A DNA stretch of 64,000 bases from Haloarculaceae archaeon H-GB1-1 (GTDB lineage Archaea; Halobacteriota; Halobacteria; Halobacteriales; Haloarculaceae): NCBI GenBank assembly GCA_029688825.1, contig JARUKX010000003.1, positions 1 through 64,000 on the forward strand. Direction: 5' to 3'. The notes beneath the pieces were generated by a model. It had not been told where the DNA came from, searched no databases, and saw nothing but the letters and a program-made list of their open reading frames with translations. Shown piece after piece: positions 42,826 through 51,948 of this stretch. A program made the position numbers and the translations under genes. Each line of letters begins with the position of its first letter. The first letter of the stretch is position 1.

Positions 42826-43067
42826 GTATCTTGCTGGACTCCGATACGGTTCGGTGGTCGCACTCTCGCCGTCCCCGTTTCACGACGAGCAGTGGAACGC
42901 TGACCGTTCGGGGGCCGGACGAGACGCCGCTCCCGAGAAGCTGCCGCCGACGGTACGATCGGCCGCCACCTGTCCGCTCGCTTTTCCTTCTTCTGTCACC
43001 GTACAGGCACCCGCTCGTTCTGCATCAGTCTGAGCCTCGTCCACTGTTACTTCCAGACACGAACCAT

Positions 43068-43095
43068 TTATACTGCCGAGTCCGAAGTATAGAAC
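43068..43095. promoter_or_regulatory. Operator shared by the hxlR-like and merB-like promoters, copy 1
   Basis: A 28-base element begins TTATACTG and ends AGTATAGAAC, with TATACT/AGTATA arms. The TTTATACT at its left end is the TATA box for the regulator at 43116. It matches the copy at 44519 at 25 of 28 positions. Confidence 0.7.
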
Positions 43096-43115
43096 GAGTG
43101 TGGTGAGCGAAGGCT

Positions 43116-43499
43116 ATGGAAGAGACACCCGATGCAGAAACCGAGTCGTCCGACCCAGTGGATGCCGACCGAGATTGTCTGTGCCCACTGGGCGGGGTAA
43201 TGGAGTTGCTCAGTCGCCGCTACGCAATGCAACTCGTTTGCGTGGTCGGCGCGATCGGTCCGGCACGGTACGGCGACATCGAAGAGACGTTTGGGAGCGT
43301 GAGTAGTTCGACGCTCTCGACGAGACTCGACGAACTCGTCACGGCCGGAATCCTCTCCCGAGAGCAGTACGCCGAGATTCCACCACGGGTCGAATACGAA
43401 CTCACGGAGACTGGCGAAGAACTGGGCGAGCATCTGGAACCCCTCCTCGAGTGGGCTGAAGAAATCGATGCGGACGACGTATCAGTAGCTCAGGAGTAG
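43116..43499 (+). CDS. HxlR-family regulator
   Basis: This 127-residue winged-helix protein has CLCPLGGVMELLSRRYAMQL at the start, then ARYGDIEETFGSVSSSTLST (recognition helix) and a wing PPRVEYELTETGEEL. The Cys pair at about residues 21 and 23 is where thiol- or metal-sensing HxlR proteins have their sensor cysteine. A shared 28-base operator at its promoter and at the merB-like promoter suggests control of that gene and of itself. Confidence 0.87.
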   Translation: MEETPDAETESSDPVDADRDCLCPLGGVMELLSRRYAMQLVCVVGAIGPARYGDIEETFGSVSSSTLSTRLDELVTAGILSREQYAEIPPRVEYELTETGEELGEHLEPLLEWAEEIDADDVSVAQE

Positions 43500-43831
43500 G
43501 GACTTGAGGCCGTGAGAACGGGTAGCGTCGCTTGAACGACAGCGCTCGACGGCGGGGGACCGTTTCGAAGATGGGTACCCACCGCACCCACCAGACGCTA
43601 CTCGGGCGGAGGTCACCGGCCAGCGTGTGTCTGGGTAGCTACGGGCGGCCAGCAACCGACCCTGCTCGATGACCGATTTCGGCGACGCCGGCAACGAGTC
43701 GGAACCACCCTGGATTGCCGGACCGACGAAGGTCGTTCGTGGGCCGCCTGGTGAGTTACCGTTGCGTCACCGTCCCCAGACCGACGAGTCCGAGTACGGC
43801 TCGAGAACGGGGAGCGCAACGGGCGGGAGAG
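43500..43831. other. Intergenic region, about 330 bases
   Basis: GC-rich, with short open frames on both strands of basic, arginine-rich composition typical of shadow frames. I see no gene, RNA or repeat here. Confidence 0.4.
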
Positions 43832-44491
43832 TCACTCGGCCACCTCCGACGGATTCGTCGCCGTCAGGGCAGCGGCGATGGGCACGCCGGATTCGAGCGG
43901 GATACCGACGGTCCTCGCTGCCACGTCCTCCGCCCAGCTTGCGTACTCCTCGCGAGTGTCGAACGCCTTCACGTACGGACAGACGGCACCGTAGACGTCC
44001 TCGGCGGCCGGCGTATCATCACCACGAACGTCGGTCTCAGTGGCCACACCGAACGACATGACCGCATCTGACGGCGTGACGTCGATGGCTCCCTCTGGTG
44101 AGGCCTGTATCGCGATGGATTCTTTCGTGGGGGTTTCGGTCCGGATCTCCACGGATTCGTCCACGAGATAGGCCAGTGCTATCCCGTCGTAGAAGCATCG
44201 AAAGTAGTAGGTCTCGTCGTCCGTCTGCGCGTAGTGCAGGGTCTCTTCCTCGACGTGGCAGAGGTCGTCGATAGCGATCCCGTCTCCCTCGACCACACGA
44301 CGGAAGGCGGCGACCATATCGTCGAACGTTCCGATCGGTTCGCCGAAGAACCGGCTCATATTTTCTGCCACGGCGTCCGAGAGGTTTGCTGTCTTCACCG
44401 GCCGCTCGGTAATCCAGCTGTTTGCATTCGGGGTCTGTTCAGTCGCGGTATCGACCGTTAGATCGCCGCAATTGCAGTCCTGATGTGACAT
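43832..44491 (-). CDS. Organomercurial lyase-like (MerB family) protein
   Basis: This 219-residue protein matches the alkylmercury lyase fold. Cys99 and Asp102 (YFRCFYDGIAL) sit where MerB Cys96 and Asp99 lie, and Cys171 in CPYVKAFDTREEYASW corresponds to Cys159. All three catalytic residues are thus present. It would cleave carbon-mercury bonds, though some haloarchaeal relatives may act on other organometals. The N-terminus has an extra CNCGD motif. ATG 44491 lies 28 bases from the TATA-like AGTATAATT, favouring it over 44503. No mercuric reductase (merA) is in the window. Confidence 0.78.
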   Translation of the reverse strand: MSHQDCNCGDLTVDTATEQTPNANSWITERPVKTANLSDAVAENMSRFFGEPIGTFDDMVAAFRRVVEGDGIAIDDLCHVEEETLHYAQTDDETYYFRCFYDGIALAYLVDESVEIRTETPTKESIAIQASPEGAIDVTPSDAVMSFGVATETDVRGDDTPAAEDVYGAVCPYVKAFDTREEYASWAEDVAARTVGIPLESGVPIAAALTATNPSEVAE

Positions 44492-44518
44492 GCGACTATA
44501 CATCTACTCTCGAAGTAA

Positions 44519-44546
44519 TTATACTGTCAAGTCCGAAGTATCGAAC
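44519..44546. promoter_or_regulatory. Operator shared by the hxlR-like and merB-like promoters, copy 2
   Basis: A 28-base element begins TTATACTG and ends AGTATCGAAC, 25 of 28 positions identical to 43068-43095. It overlaps the minus-strand TATA box of the merB-like gene. Confidence 0.7.
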
Positions 44547-44769
44547 CCGCTTCGGAGAATCGAAGTTAGTGATCCGACTCGAATCGCACGGAGTTCCGTC
44601 GCGGATCGGGCGTGAGCCGGGAACCATAGGCTAAGTGTACGTCGTCATCTGCCGAGAAAGAGAGTGATCGAGCAGCGTTCGATCGACGCCGTGTGCGAAC
44701 GGAGTCGCGCCTGCCGAGAACCACGTACATGTACGAGCGTTCTGTTGATGCCGGACGAACGAAGAGACG

Positions 44770-45891
44770 ATGACCCACACCAGCGAGTCGGAGGTCCTGA
44801 TCGTTGGTGGCGGCCTCGCCGGGCTGACGGTCGCCAACTATCTCGCGCGTCAGGGCCGGGAGCCGCTGATCGTCGAACAGGCCACAGACTGGCGAGAAAG
44901 CGGCTACGGCATCGGTCTCTGGGAAGCGGGCCTGGCCGTGCTCGATGACCTCGGTCGGCTCGAAACTGTCCGCGAGCACGCTGCCGCTCCCGACGGATTC
45001 GAGATCCGCTCGAGTCTGGGTGGCCTGCTCACGCGAACCAGGATTGCACCCGAACAGACGCTTCTCCTGGCCATCTACAGAGGCGATCTCCACGCGGCGC
45101 TTCGGGACGAGGTCCCCGACGACTGGATCCGGATGGGGACGTCCCCTGAACGAATCGACGAACGATCTGACGAGGTGGTCGTTACGTTCGACGACGGGAC
45201 GAAGGAGACGTTCGGTCTCGTTGTCGGAGCGGACGGCGTCCACTCCACGGTCCGCGAGCAGTGTTTCACTCGGTGGACGGTCAGCGAACACGACACCTAC
45301 ATCTGGTCTCTCTGGGCCTCGCAGGACGTCGACGTCGGCAGTGACATGGTGAGCGTGTGGGGGCCAGGGAGCGAAGGATTCGTTGCCCGCGTCGGCGACC
45401 GAATCGGGTTCAACCTCGCCGCCCAGCTCGACGCGCCGCCGGAACCACCGGCCCGTGAGAGGCTCCGCGAGCAGGCAGAAACGATCGGCTGGAAGGTACC
45501 CGAACTCCTCGCCGGAACCGAAGACGAACCGTTCTTCGACCGCGTCCGGGACGTCACCTGTGAAACCTGGCATACCGACAGAGTCGTGTTGCTCGGCGAT
45601 GCTGCACACGCAGTCCATCCTATCTCCGGGATGGGGGCCTCACTCGCGTTACAGGATGCTCGCGTTCTCGCACAGGAACTCGCCACGGGGAGTCCCGAGC
45701 GTCCATCCGAGGCGCTCGCGCAGTTCGAGCAGCGGCGTCGCGACGCCGCAACGCGCGTCCGACGCGAAGCACGCTTCGAGAGTGCCGTGATGTTTCTGGA
45801 ATCGGAGCACTTCCGACGACTCCGCGACGCGGCAGTCGAGCACACGCCCCTGTTCGGCTGGTTCCTCGAGCGCCGGGCGAGCGGTCAGTAG
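44770..45891 (+). CDS. FAD-dependent monooxygenase (UbiH/PHBH type)
   Basis: This 373-residue flavoprotein has the three class A monooxygenase motifs: VLIVGGGLAGLTVANYLARQ, LVVGADGVHSTVRE (DG motif) and VVLLGDAAHAVHPISGMGAS (GD motif). It hydroxylates an aromatic or otherwise activated substrate with NAD(P)H and O2; the substrate is unknown. It is divergent from the merB-like gene, about 225 bases from operator copy 2, so co-regulation is possible but not shown. Confidence 0.88.
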   Translation: MTHTSESEVLIVGGGLAGLTVANYLARQGREPLIVEQATDWRESGYGIGLWEAGLAVLDDLGRLETVREHAAAPDGFEIRSSLGGLLTRTRIAPEQTLLLAIYRGDLHAALRDEVPDDWIRMGTSPERIDERSDEVVVTFDDGTKETFGLVVGADGVHSTVREQCFTRWTVSEHDTYIWSLWASQDVDVGSDMVSVWGPGSEGFVARVGDRIGFNLAAQLDAPPEPPARERLREQAETIGWKVPELLAGTEDEPFFDRVRDVTCETWHTDRVVLLGDAAHAVHPISGMGASLALQDARVLAQELATGSPERPSEALAQFEQRRRDAATRVRREARFESAVMFLESEHFRRLRDAAVEHTPLFGWFLERRASGQ

Positions 45892-46011
45892 TCCAGCGAC
45901 CGCAATCGCTCGAGCGCTGATTCGAGCTCCGCCGGGCGTCGAGAGCCGAGAAACGACTGTTCGTCCGGTTCGTGGCCGGGTTTCAATACCACAGCCGTGC
46001 TCAGCTTCACC

Positions 46012-46935
46012 ATGGAGACCGAACGGGCACCCGAGGACGTCTTTGGGCTCTTGTCCGACGAAATTCGGCTCGACATTCTTCGGACGGTCGCACTCGCTCA
46101 ACAGGAGGCGCAGAAAACGGGGATCGCTACGTTGTCGTTTTCGGAAATTTACGACCGGGTCGACGTGGACAACACCTCGAAGCTGTCGTATCATCTGGGA
46201 GAACTCACGGGAACGTTCCTCAGGAAGCAGGAGGGCGACTATGCATTCACCCACGCTGGCGAACAACTGGTTCGCTTTCTCCTCGCCGAGAATTACCGCT
46301 CCCCCGAGAGTTTCGGAACTATCGAGACGAGAGGGTACTGTCTCTACTGCGGTGAATCAGCCCTCGAGGCGACGTTACACGAGCAGTACTTCTTCGTTCG
46401 GTGTACGGACTGCAATCGGCCCGCGTTCTCGTACAGGGTCAGGCCTGCACAGGCACGGGCTCGAACCGACTCCGAGCTGATCGAATCCGTCATCTGGGAG
46501 CAGGCCGGTGACTTCGTCAAAATGCGACAAGACGTGTGTCCAGACTGTGCAGGGGATCTCGATACCGGGGTCATCGACGCCGAGCACGTCGCCGTTCCGG
46601 ATTCAGTGCCCGTGTCCTTCGCTACCCGTAGCGAATGTCAGCAGTGTCTCCGATTCATGAGCGTCCCGCTGACCCACGCCGCCGCCTACCACCCGGAATC
46701 GGTCGCGTTCCACTGGGAGCACGGGGTGGATATCATGGGAACCGGTATGTGGGAGCTTCATCAGTATCTCCTCGACGGAACGTGGACCGCCGAGCGGACA
46801 GCCAAGGATCCGGTCGAGTACCGAGTCGAATTACGGCGAGACGAGACCTCACTTCGACTGTATCTCGACGATGCTGCCGGGGTCAAACGAACTGAGCGCG
46901 TGCAACGCAGAACCCAGCGTGAGCGTCGCTCATAG
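46012..46935 (+). CDS. ArsR-like winged-helix protein with zinc-binding C-terminus
   Basis: This 307-residue protein starts with a winged helix (EDVFGLLSDEIRLDILRTVA; VDNTSKLSYHLGELTG) typical of haloarchaeal ArsR-like proteins. It then has two cysteine clusters: CLYCG with CTDC (near residues 106-130) and CPDC with CQQC (near 182-213), as zinc ribbons. A TATA-like TTTCAATACC about 27 bases upstream favours ATG 46012 over the in-frame ATG at 45997. It probably senses metal or redox state; target unknown. Confidence 0.78.
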   Translation: METERAPEDVFGLLSDEIRLDILRTVALAQQEAQKTGIATLSFSEIYDRVDVDNTSKLSYHLGELTGTFLRKQEGDYAFTHAGEQLVRFLLAENYRSPESFGTIETRGYCLYCGESALEATLHEQYFFVRCTDCNRPAFSYRVRPAQARARTDSELIESVIWEQAGDFVKMRQDVCPDCAGDLDTGVIDAEHVAVPDSVPVSFATRSECQQCLRFMSVPLTHAAAYHPESVAFHWEHGVDIMGTGMWELHQYLLDGTWTAERTAKDPVEYRVELRRDETSLRLYLDDAAGVKRTERVQRRTQRERRS

Positions 46936-46941
46936 CAGATA

Positions 46942-46946
46942 TTTTT
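46942..46946 (+). terminator. T-run after the winged-helix gene
   Basis: Five T seven bases after the stop codon, possibly a U-tract terminator. Confidence 0.25.
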
Positions 46947-47109
46947 CAAAAAAGCGATTGAGTGATTTGGATACACGTCAGGGTGAATAGCTGAACAACC
47001 TCCTCGTGCTTTCATACTGCCCCCGAGTCGCTCAAACGCGATTTTGAAACCGGCCTGGTAATATATAAAATATTCGACAATAGTTATCTGGGGTAGTGCG
47101 ACCTTCCAA

Positions 47110-48876
47110 ATGCGGACCTTGGTGTTCGAACGAATGACGCGAACCGAAATGACGGACGACGGTCGACGTGACGAACAGTTCGCTGAATACGCGGCCCGAC
47201 TCGCCGACGCACACGGCGTGTCCGGGTACACGAAAACTCCCGACGGAACGGTCGTCTACGCGGCCTACAGCGACGGCGACTACGATCTGCACACGCCCGA
47301 CGGGCAGCTTACTCGATTGGACGGTGACATCACGTCTCCGAAGTGGCTTCAGGGCCGCGAATCGCTACTCGCCTCCCGTGACGAAAACGGTGCCGAACAG
47401 TTCGACCTCCTGGAGGTCGACCCGGAGACCGGTACCACTACGGCTATTCTCGACGACCGGTTTCTCAATTTCAAAGCCCGCCAGCATCCGACGGATCCGG
47501 ACCGGATCGCGTTCGTCTCGAACCGAGACCGGTCGTTGGATCTGTACACTCTCCACCTCGACGATGGGGAGATCACCAGGCAGTCCGAGGTTCCGGACCC
47601 GGTCATGGGCTACGCTTGGTCGCCGGACGGTCAGCGGCTCGTCTACCAGGCCGGGACCTTCGAAGATTCCACACTCCGTCTCGTCGACCTTGCCCTCGAG
47701 AGAGACGACGCGTTCGTCGACGAACCCGACTCCGAGCAGTCGCTCGCCTTTACCGACGACGGATACGGTGCCTGGTCGGAGGCGGGAATCGTCTTCACGA
47801 TCAACCACGAAACTGGCTATCGAGAACTCGCCGTCGCGGACGGGGACGGCGACTACGAACTTCGCTACGTGAATCATCGCGACAAGTACGACCCGCAATG
47901 GACGGACGAGGGCGACGTCGTGTTCCTCGAGGCCCGAGGCGGTGACCGGCACCTCCGTGTCCTCAGCGACGGGGAGGTCACGACCGTCGAGAACACCGGT
48001 ATGAACATGGACGTGAAAGCCATCGACGGTGACGTCTTCTACAAACACTGGAGTCCGGCCACGGCAGGGGACCTCCGTCGGAACGGAACCACGGTCGTCG
48101 ATGACGGGTGGGTCGAGGCACAGACGGTCGCACCCCAGGAGGTCACGTACGAATCCTTCGATGGCAGAGCGATCGCAGCACGGCTCTACAGGCCAGACGG
48201 TGAGCCGCTCGGCGGCATCGTCAAGGCGCACGGTGGCCCAGAGGCACAGCACTACAACCGCCTCGACATCGTCACCCAGACGCTCGTCCACGCCGGGTTC
48301 GAAGTCCTGGCACCGGACTTCCGTGGGAGTCTCGGCTACGGCCGGGAGTTCCGGAAGGCGAGCGACGGTGATCTCGGTGGCGACGACCTCACAGACGTGG
48401 TCGCAGGCGCTGCGTACCTCCGCGACCGCGGACGCACGAAGGTCGGAGTCCTGGGCGGTTCCTACGGCGGATACATGGCACTGATGGGCGTGGGCGCGAC
48501 CGACGCCTTCGACATGGGCGCGAGCGTCTGTGGCGTCGTCAACTGGGAGACGACCGTCGAAGACGCCCGGCAGTATCTCGGTGACGTGTTGATGCGGAAG
48601 CTCGGCGGCACGCCCGAGGACGAGCCCGACCTCTACGAAGAACGGTCCCCGATCACCTACACCGACGACATCGACGTTCCCCTGCTCGTCGTCCAGGGGG
48701 CGAACGATCCGCGGGTCCCCCAGAGCGAGGCCGAGCAGCTCGTGGCCTCGCTCACTGAACGGAACATCGATCACGAGTACCTCCTGTTCGAGGACGAAGG
48801 ACACGGCGTGGAGCGAACGCGGAACCGCATCGAGTACATCACCCGAACTGTCGAGTTCTTCAGCTCACACGTCTGA
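47110..48876 (+). CDS. S9-family (prolyl oligopeptidase/acylaminoacyl peptidase) serine peptidase
   Basis: This 588-residue protein has an N-terminal beta-propeller (repeats such as YAWSPDGQRLVYQAG) and a C-terminal alpha/beta-hydrolase domain with Ser451 (GGSYGGYM), Asp533 (GANDPRVP) and His565 (DEGHGV) as catalytic triad. There is no signal peptide, so it is probably cytoplasmic peptide or acyl-peptide hydrolysis. TATATAAAA at 47062-47070 supports transcription near 47093; ATG 47110 is used, but 47134 and 47149 are also possible. Confidence 0.9.
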   Translation: MRTLVFERMTRTEMTDDGRRDEQFAEYAARLADAHGVSGYTKTPDGTVVYAAYSDGDYDLHTPDGQLTRLDGDITSPKWLQGRESLLASRDENGAEQFDLLEVDPETGTTTAILDDRFLNFKARQHPTDPDRIAFVSNRDRSLDLYTLHLDDGEITRQSEVPDPVMGYAWSPDGQRLVYQAGTFEDSTLRLVDLALERDDAFVDEPDSEQSLAFTDDGYGAWSEAGIVFTINHETGYRELAVADGDGDYELRYVNHRDKYDPQWTDEGDVVFLEARGGDRHLRVLSDGEVTTVENTGMNMDVKAIDGDVFYKHWSPATAGDLRRNGTTVVDDGWVEAQTVAPQEVTYESFDGRAIAARLYRPDGEPLGGIVKAHGGPEAQHYNRLDIVTQTLVHAGFEVLAPDFRGSLGYGREFRKASDGDLGGDDLTDVVAGAAYLRDRGRTKVGVLGGSYGGYMALMGVGATDAFDMGASVCGVVNWETTVEDARQYLGDVLMRKLGGTPEDEPDLYEERSPITYTDDIDVPLLVVQGANDPRVPQSEAEQLVASLTERNIDHEYLLFEDEGHGVERTRNRIEYITRTVEFFSSHV

Positions 48877-49404
48877 TATTCGACCGATTCCACAGGAGCG
48901 CCCTCGCAACGGACGGTGTCAGTGACCAGGACGGGTAACGGAAGCGAGCAGTGGTTCGACCCTCTGGCCGACGTCCCAGGCACCTTCCGCGCGAACTCGG
49001 TCGTCGAGCCAGTCGTTTCACGTCGGAACTCGAGGCAGGTGCAACAGGTAGACGGCGAGACCACCACAGGATTGTCGCCGTTATACGTGGCAGTGCTTCA
49101 ACGATGTTCCGTCCGGGGACGACCAGGCTACAGTGGAGACAGCTGTGATACCGGCACGTGGCCTCGTATGCGAACCGCTTGCACGGGGTTTTCCTCCACG
49201 TGAAGTCATCTCGGAGCTGTTGCCAGTGTCTGAATTCCAACTGAGTTGGATGCCCGCACTTCCAGCGTGACCTACGCCGATGCGTGCGGGTGGTCGCCCG
49301 AGTACCAGCACACTCTCGGAGGACCGTCCATGCGCCTTTGAACCCCGATTCAAGAGATCGGGCTTCCAGAACACTTATCTGAAGAACTGTTCATTCACAC
49401 AATC
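48877..49404. other. Intergenic region, about 530 bases
   Basis: No gene recognised. Short open frames on both strands lack family resemblance. A decayed gene cannot be excluded, since this spacer is unusually long between two detoxification units. Confidence 0.4.
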
Positions 49405-49803
49405 ATGGGTCAGCAATCAGAGCGGCTCGAGCGCCTCATCGCCGATCAAGAAGGCGAATGCTGTACCGCCGATATCGACGCCCGCATCGAAACGCTCGAA
49501 CGCCACGTTACGGACCTCCCTCCAGATTACGCACGGGATCAAGCGGCGCTCAAGGCGCTCAGTAACGACACTCGGCACACGATCGTTCGACTGCTCGCCG
49601 CCGCCGGGCGGGAACTCTGCGTCTGTGAAATCACGCCCGTCGTCGATGTCAGTGACAGCGCGGTGAGTCACGCGCTCTCCGATCTGTACGACGCTGGCCT
49701 CGTCACGCGACGCAAGGACGGCACCTGGCGCTACTACGAAGCGACCGGCCGAGCGACTGCACTCCTCGAAGCACTCGACCAGACTCGGGAGGGGTCTCGG
49801 TGA
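49405..49803 (+). CDS. arsR: ArsR-family arsenic-responsive repressor
   Basis: This 132-residue winged-helix protein has the metalloid-sensing ELCVCEI motif near residue 70 and the recognition helix VSDSAVSHALSDLYDAGLV. An additional N-terminal CC pair (GECCTAD, near residue 19) may take part in binding. As first gene of the ars operon it represses until arsenite binds. The next gene begins inside its stop codon (GTGA). Confidence 0.9.
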   Translation: MGQQSERLERLIADQEGECCTADIDARIETLERHVTDLPPDYARDQAALKALSNDTRHTIVRLLAAAGRELCVCEITPVVDVSDSAVSHALSDLYDAGLVTRRKDGTWRYYEATGRATALLEALDQTREGSR

Positions 49804-50243
49804 GTCAAGATCCGCTTCGCGCGGCGTTCGTGTGCGTCCAGAACGCGGGCCGCAGTCAGATGGCCACGGCGTTCGCCGAGCAGGAACGACGGGAACGAGA
49901 ATTGGAAGACGAGGTCGAACTTCTCACTGGCGGAACCCAGCCTGCCGAACACGTCCACGAGATCGTCGTCGAAGTGATGAACGAAGCAGGGTTCGACCTC
50001 ACAGAGCAGACTCCGAGAGCCATCACTCCCGACGAACTGGACCGAACGGACATCGTCGTTACGATGGGATGTTCGGCGTCTGACGTCTGTCCAGCAACGT
50101 GGTCGGGCGAGAATCGGGACTGGGCGTTGGACGACCCAGACGGAAAGACCCTCGACGAGGCGCGAGAAATCCGAGACGAGGTCAGACGGCGAGTTCGGGA
50201 CTTCTTCGACGAGATCGAACGGGAGGTGACCCGGCGTGTCTGA
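49800..50243 (+). CDS. arsC: Arsenate reductase, low-molecular-weight phosphatase type
   Basis: This 147-residue enzyme has the phosphatase P-loop CVQNAGRSQMA, with Cys12 as nucleophile and Arg18, then VVTMGCSASDVCPA (Cys pair for thiol relay) and WALDDPDGKTLDEAREIRDE. It reduces arsenate to arsenite, using thioredoxin as the usual donor for this class. It starts with GTG overlapping the arsR stop. Its end overlaps the arsM remnant by eight bases. Confidence 0.92.
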   Translation: MSQDPLRAAFVCVQNAGRSQMATAFAEQERRERELEDEVELLTGGTQPAEHVHEIVVEVMNEAGFDLTEQTPRAITPDELDRTDIVVTMGCSASDVCPATWSGENRDWALDDPDGKTLDEAREIRDEVRRRVRDFFDEIEREVTRRV

Positions 50244-50574
50244 TTCCGAGCCGACCGAGACCGACGGTTCGCTCGACGCAGCGACCCAACGGCGCGTCGT
50301 CCGTGAACGGGACGCCCGAATTGCGACGGAGACGGACCGAGCGGGAAGCGACTGCGGTTCGTCGAACGACTGCTCCAGCGACGCGGATACCAAAACGGAA
50401 GGTACTGCCGAGGTGCCAGCGGGAATCCGTGCCGACCCGGATTCCGTTGCGTCCTGTGTCGCCGGCGGGTCCACTATCGACCGACGGAAGGAGATGCTCG
50501 CCCACGCTGGCTTCGAACAGAGCGACGTCTCTGCAGGTGTCACTGGCCGGAAACCGGGGATCACGCATGAGTAA
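50236..50574 (+). pseudogene. Internally deleted arsenite methyltransferase (arsM) remnant
   Basis: This 112-residue frame begins at GTG 50236 with a stretch typical of haloarchaeal ArsM N-termini (QRRVVRERDARIATE, then a Cys/Ser-rich DCGSSNDCSSD). It then jumps at about residue 65 to what looks like the ArsM C-terminal region (ADPDSVASCVAGGSTIDRR and KEMLAHAGFEQSDV). The SAM-binding core (GxGxG) and central catalytic cysteine are missing, so it cannot methylate arsenite. The frame stayed open, consistent with a clean deletion and with translation coupled to acr3. ArsM identity is from memory of the family, hence moderate confidence. Confidence 0.55.
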
Positions 50575-51733
50575 CGCCGACGCACACGAACACGGACCGA
50601 ACTGTGAGTGCGAGAGCTGTGGTGACCCTCGATCGATGGATTTCCTCGACAAGTATCTCACCGTCTGGATCTTCGGTGCGATGGCGGTCGGCGTCGGCCT
50701 CGGGGTCGTCGCACCGTCGGTAACGCAACCGATTCAGGACCTCCATCTCGTCGAAATTGGGCTGATTCTGATGATGTACCCGCCGCTGGCGAAGGCAGAT
50801 TACTCGAGGCTCCCGACCGTGTTCAGAAACTGGCGTGTCCTCGGATTGAGCCTCGTCCAGAACTGGCTCATCGGGCCGACCCTGATGTTCGGACTGGCGG
50901 TCGTTTTCTTCAGCGGGCTCGTCCCTGGACTGCCCGCTCGTCCGGAGTACTTCCTCGGACTCGTGTTCATCGGGATGGCTCGATGTATCGCCATGGTTCT
51001 CGTCTGGAACGAGTTAGCCGAGGGCTCGACGGAGTACGTGACCGGTCTCGTCGCGTTCAACAGCCTCTTCCAGATCGTGACCTACGGGGTGTACGTCTGG
51101 TTCTTCGGGCTGTTCCTTCCACCGCTGCTCGGTATGGAGGCGCTCGTCGCCGGGATTCAGACGTTCGACGTCACTCCGATGCAGGTCTTCCAGGCAATCG
51201 TGGTCTTCCTGGGAATCCCGTTCGCGGGTGGATTCCTGACTCGCTACTTCGGAACCCGAGTGAAGAGCGAGGAGTGGTATGATGACGTATTCGTTCCGAA
51301 GGTGGATCCGGTGACGCTCGTCGCGCTGTTGTTCACCGTCATCGTGATGTTCGCAACCCAGGGCGGGAACATCGTCGCGTCACCGGAGAGCGTCCTCTGG
51401 ATCGCCGTGCCGCTGACCATCTACTTCGTCGTGATGTTCCTCGTGAGCTTCGGTATGGGGAAAGGAATCGGTGCGGATTACTCGACGACGACTGCAATCG
51501 GCTTCACCGCCGCCTCGAACAACTTCGAGTTGGCCATCGCTGTCGCGGTTGCAGTGTTCGGTGTGGGCTCGGGTGTCGCCTTCACGACGGTCGTCGGCCC
51601 GCTGATCGAAGTGCCAGTGTTGCTTGCTCTGGTCAACGTTGCGCTGTACTTCCAACGTCGGTTGGATTGGGTTGGGACGACTGCGGGAACCCAACCCCCC
51701 TCTCCGTCAGGTTCCGTTCCCGACGAGGATTGA
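50567..51733 (+). CDS. acr3: Arsenite efflux permease, ACR3 family
   Basis: This 388-residue, ten-helix permease carries the ACR3 segments FIGMARCIAMVLVWNELAEG (conserved Cys near residue 140) and FTAASNNFELAIAVAVAVFG. It has an N-terminal Cys-rich extension (NCECESCGD) that may load metalloid. It expels As(III). It overlaps the arsM remnant by eight bases, so all four ars genes form one transcript. Confidence 0.92.
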   Translation: MSNADAHEHGPNCECESCGDPRSMDFLDKYLTVWIFGAMAVGVGLGVVAPSVTQPIQDLHLVEIGLILMMYPPLAKADYSRLPTVFRNWRVLGLSLVQNWLIGPTLMFGLAVVFFSGLVPGLPARPEYFLGLVFIGMARCIAMVLVWNELAEGSTEYVTGLVAFNSLFQIVTYGVYVWFFGLFLPPLLGMEALVAGIQTFDVTPMQVFQAIVVFLGIPFAGGFLTRYFGTRVKSEEWYDDVFVPKVDPVTLVALLFTVIVMFATQGGNIVASPESVLWIAVPLTIYFVVMFLVSFGMGKGIGADYSTTTAIGFTAASNNFELAIAVAVAVFGVGSGVAFTTVVGPLIEVPVLLALVNVALYFQRRLDWVGTTAGTQPPSPSGSVPDED

Positions 51734-51948
51734 CGGACACACACTGCTGAGATCACCTGCTCTATTCAGCACGGCACTTCTGACAGGACCTGAAGCGCAC
51801 CCATTCAGAAGCTCTCCGACGCAATTTTTCGGGCGGTCGCCGTCGAACGACGACTGATCCTCTCGCTTCCAGTGAGTTTGGCTGTACGCGAGTCCCTATG
51901 GATACCATCGCCAGTTCGGCCGCATCGTAGCTAACTAGCATCAGAATA

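Noticed and set aside
45885-46013. A 42-codon minus-strand frame between the FAD monooxygenase and the winged-helix gene
   Set aside because: It overlaps the start of the divergent gene, has no promoter, and has no family resemblance.
48860-49240. A minus-strand frame in the spacer after the S9 peptidase as a possible transposase remnant
   Set aside because: No catalytic motif or inverted terminal repeats; composition is not haloarchaeal-coding-like.
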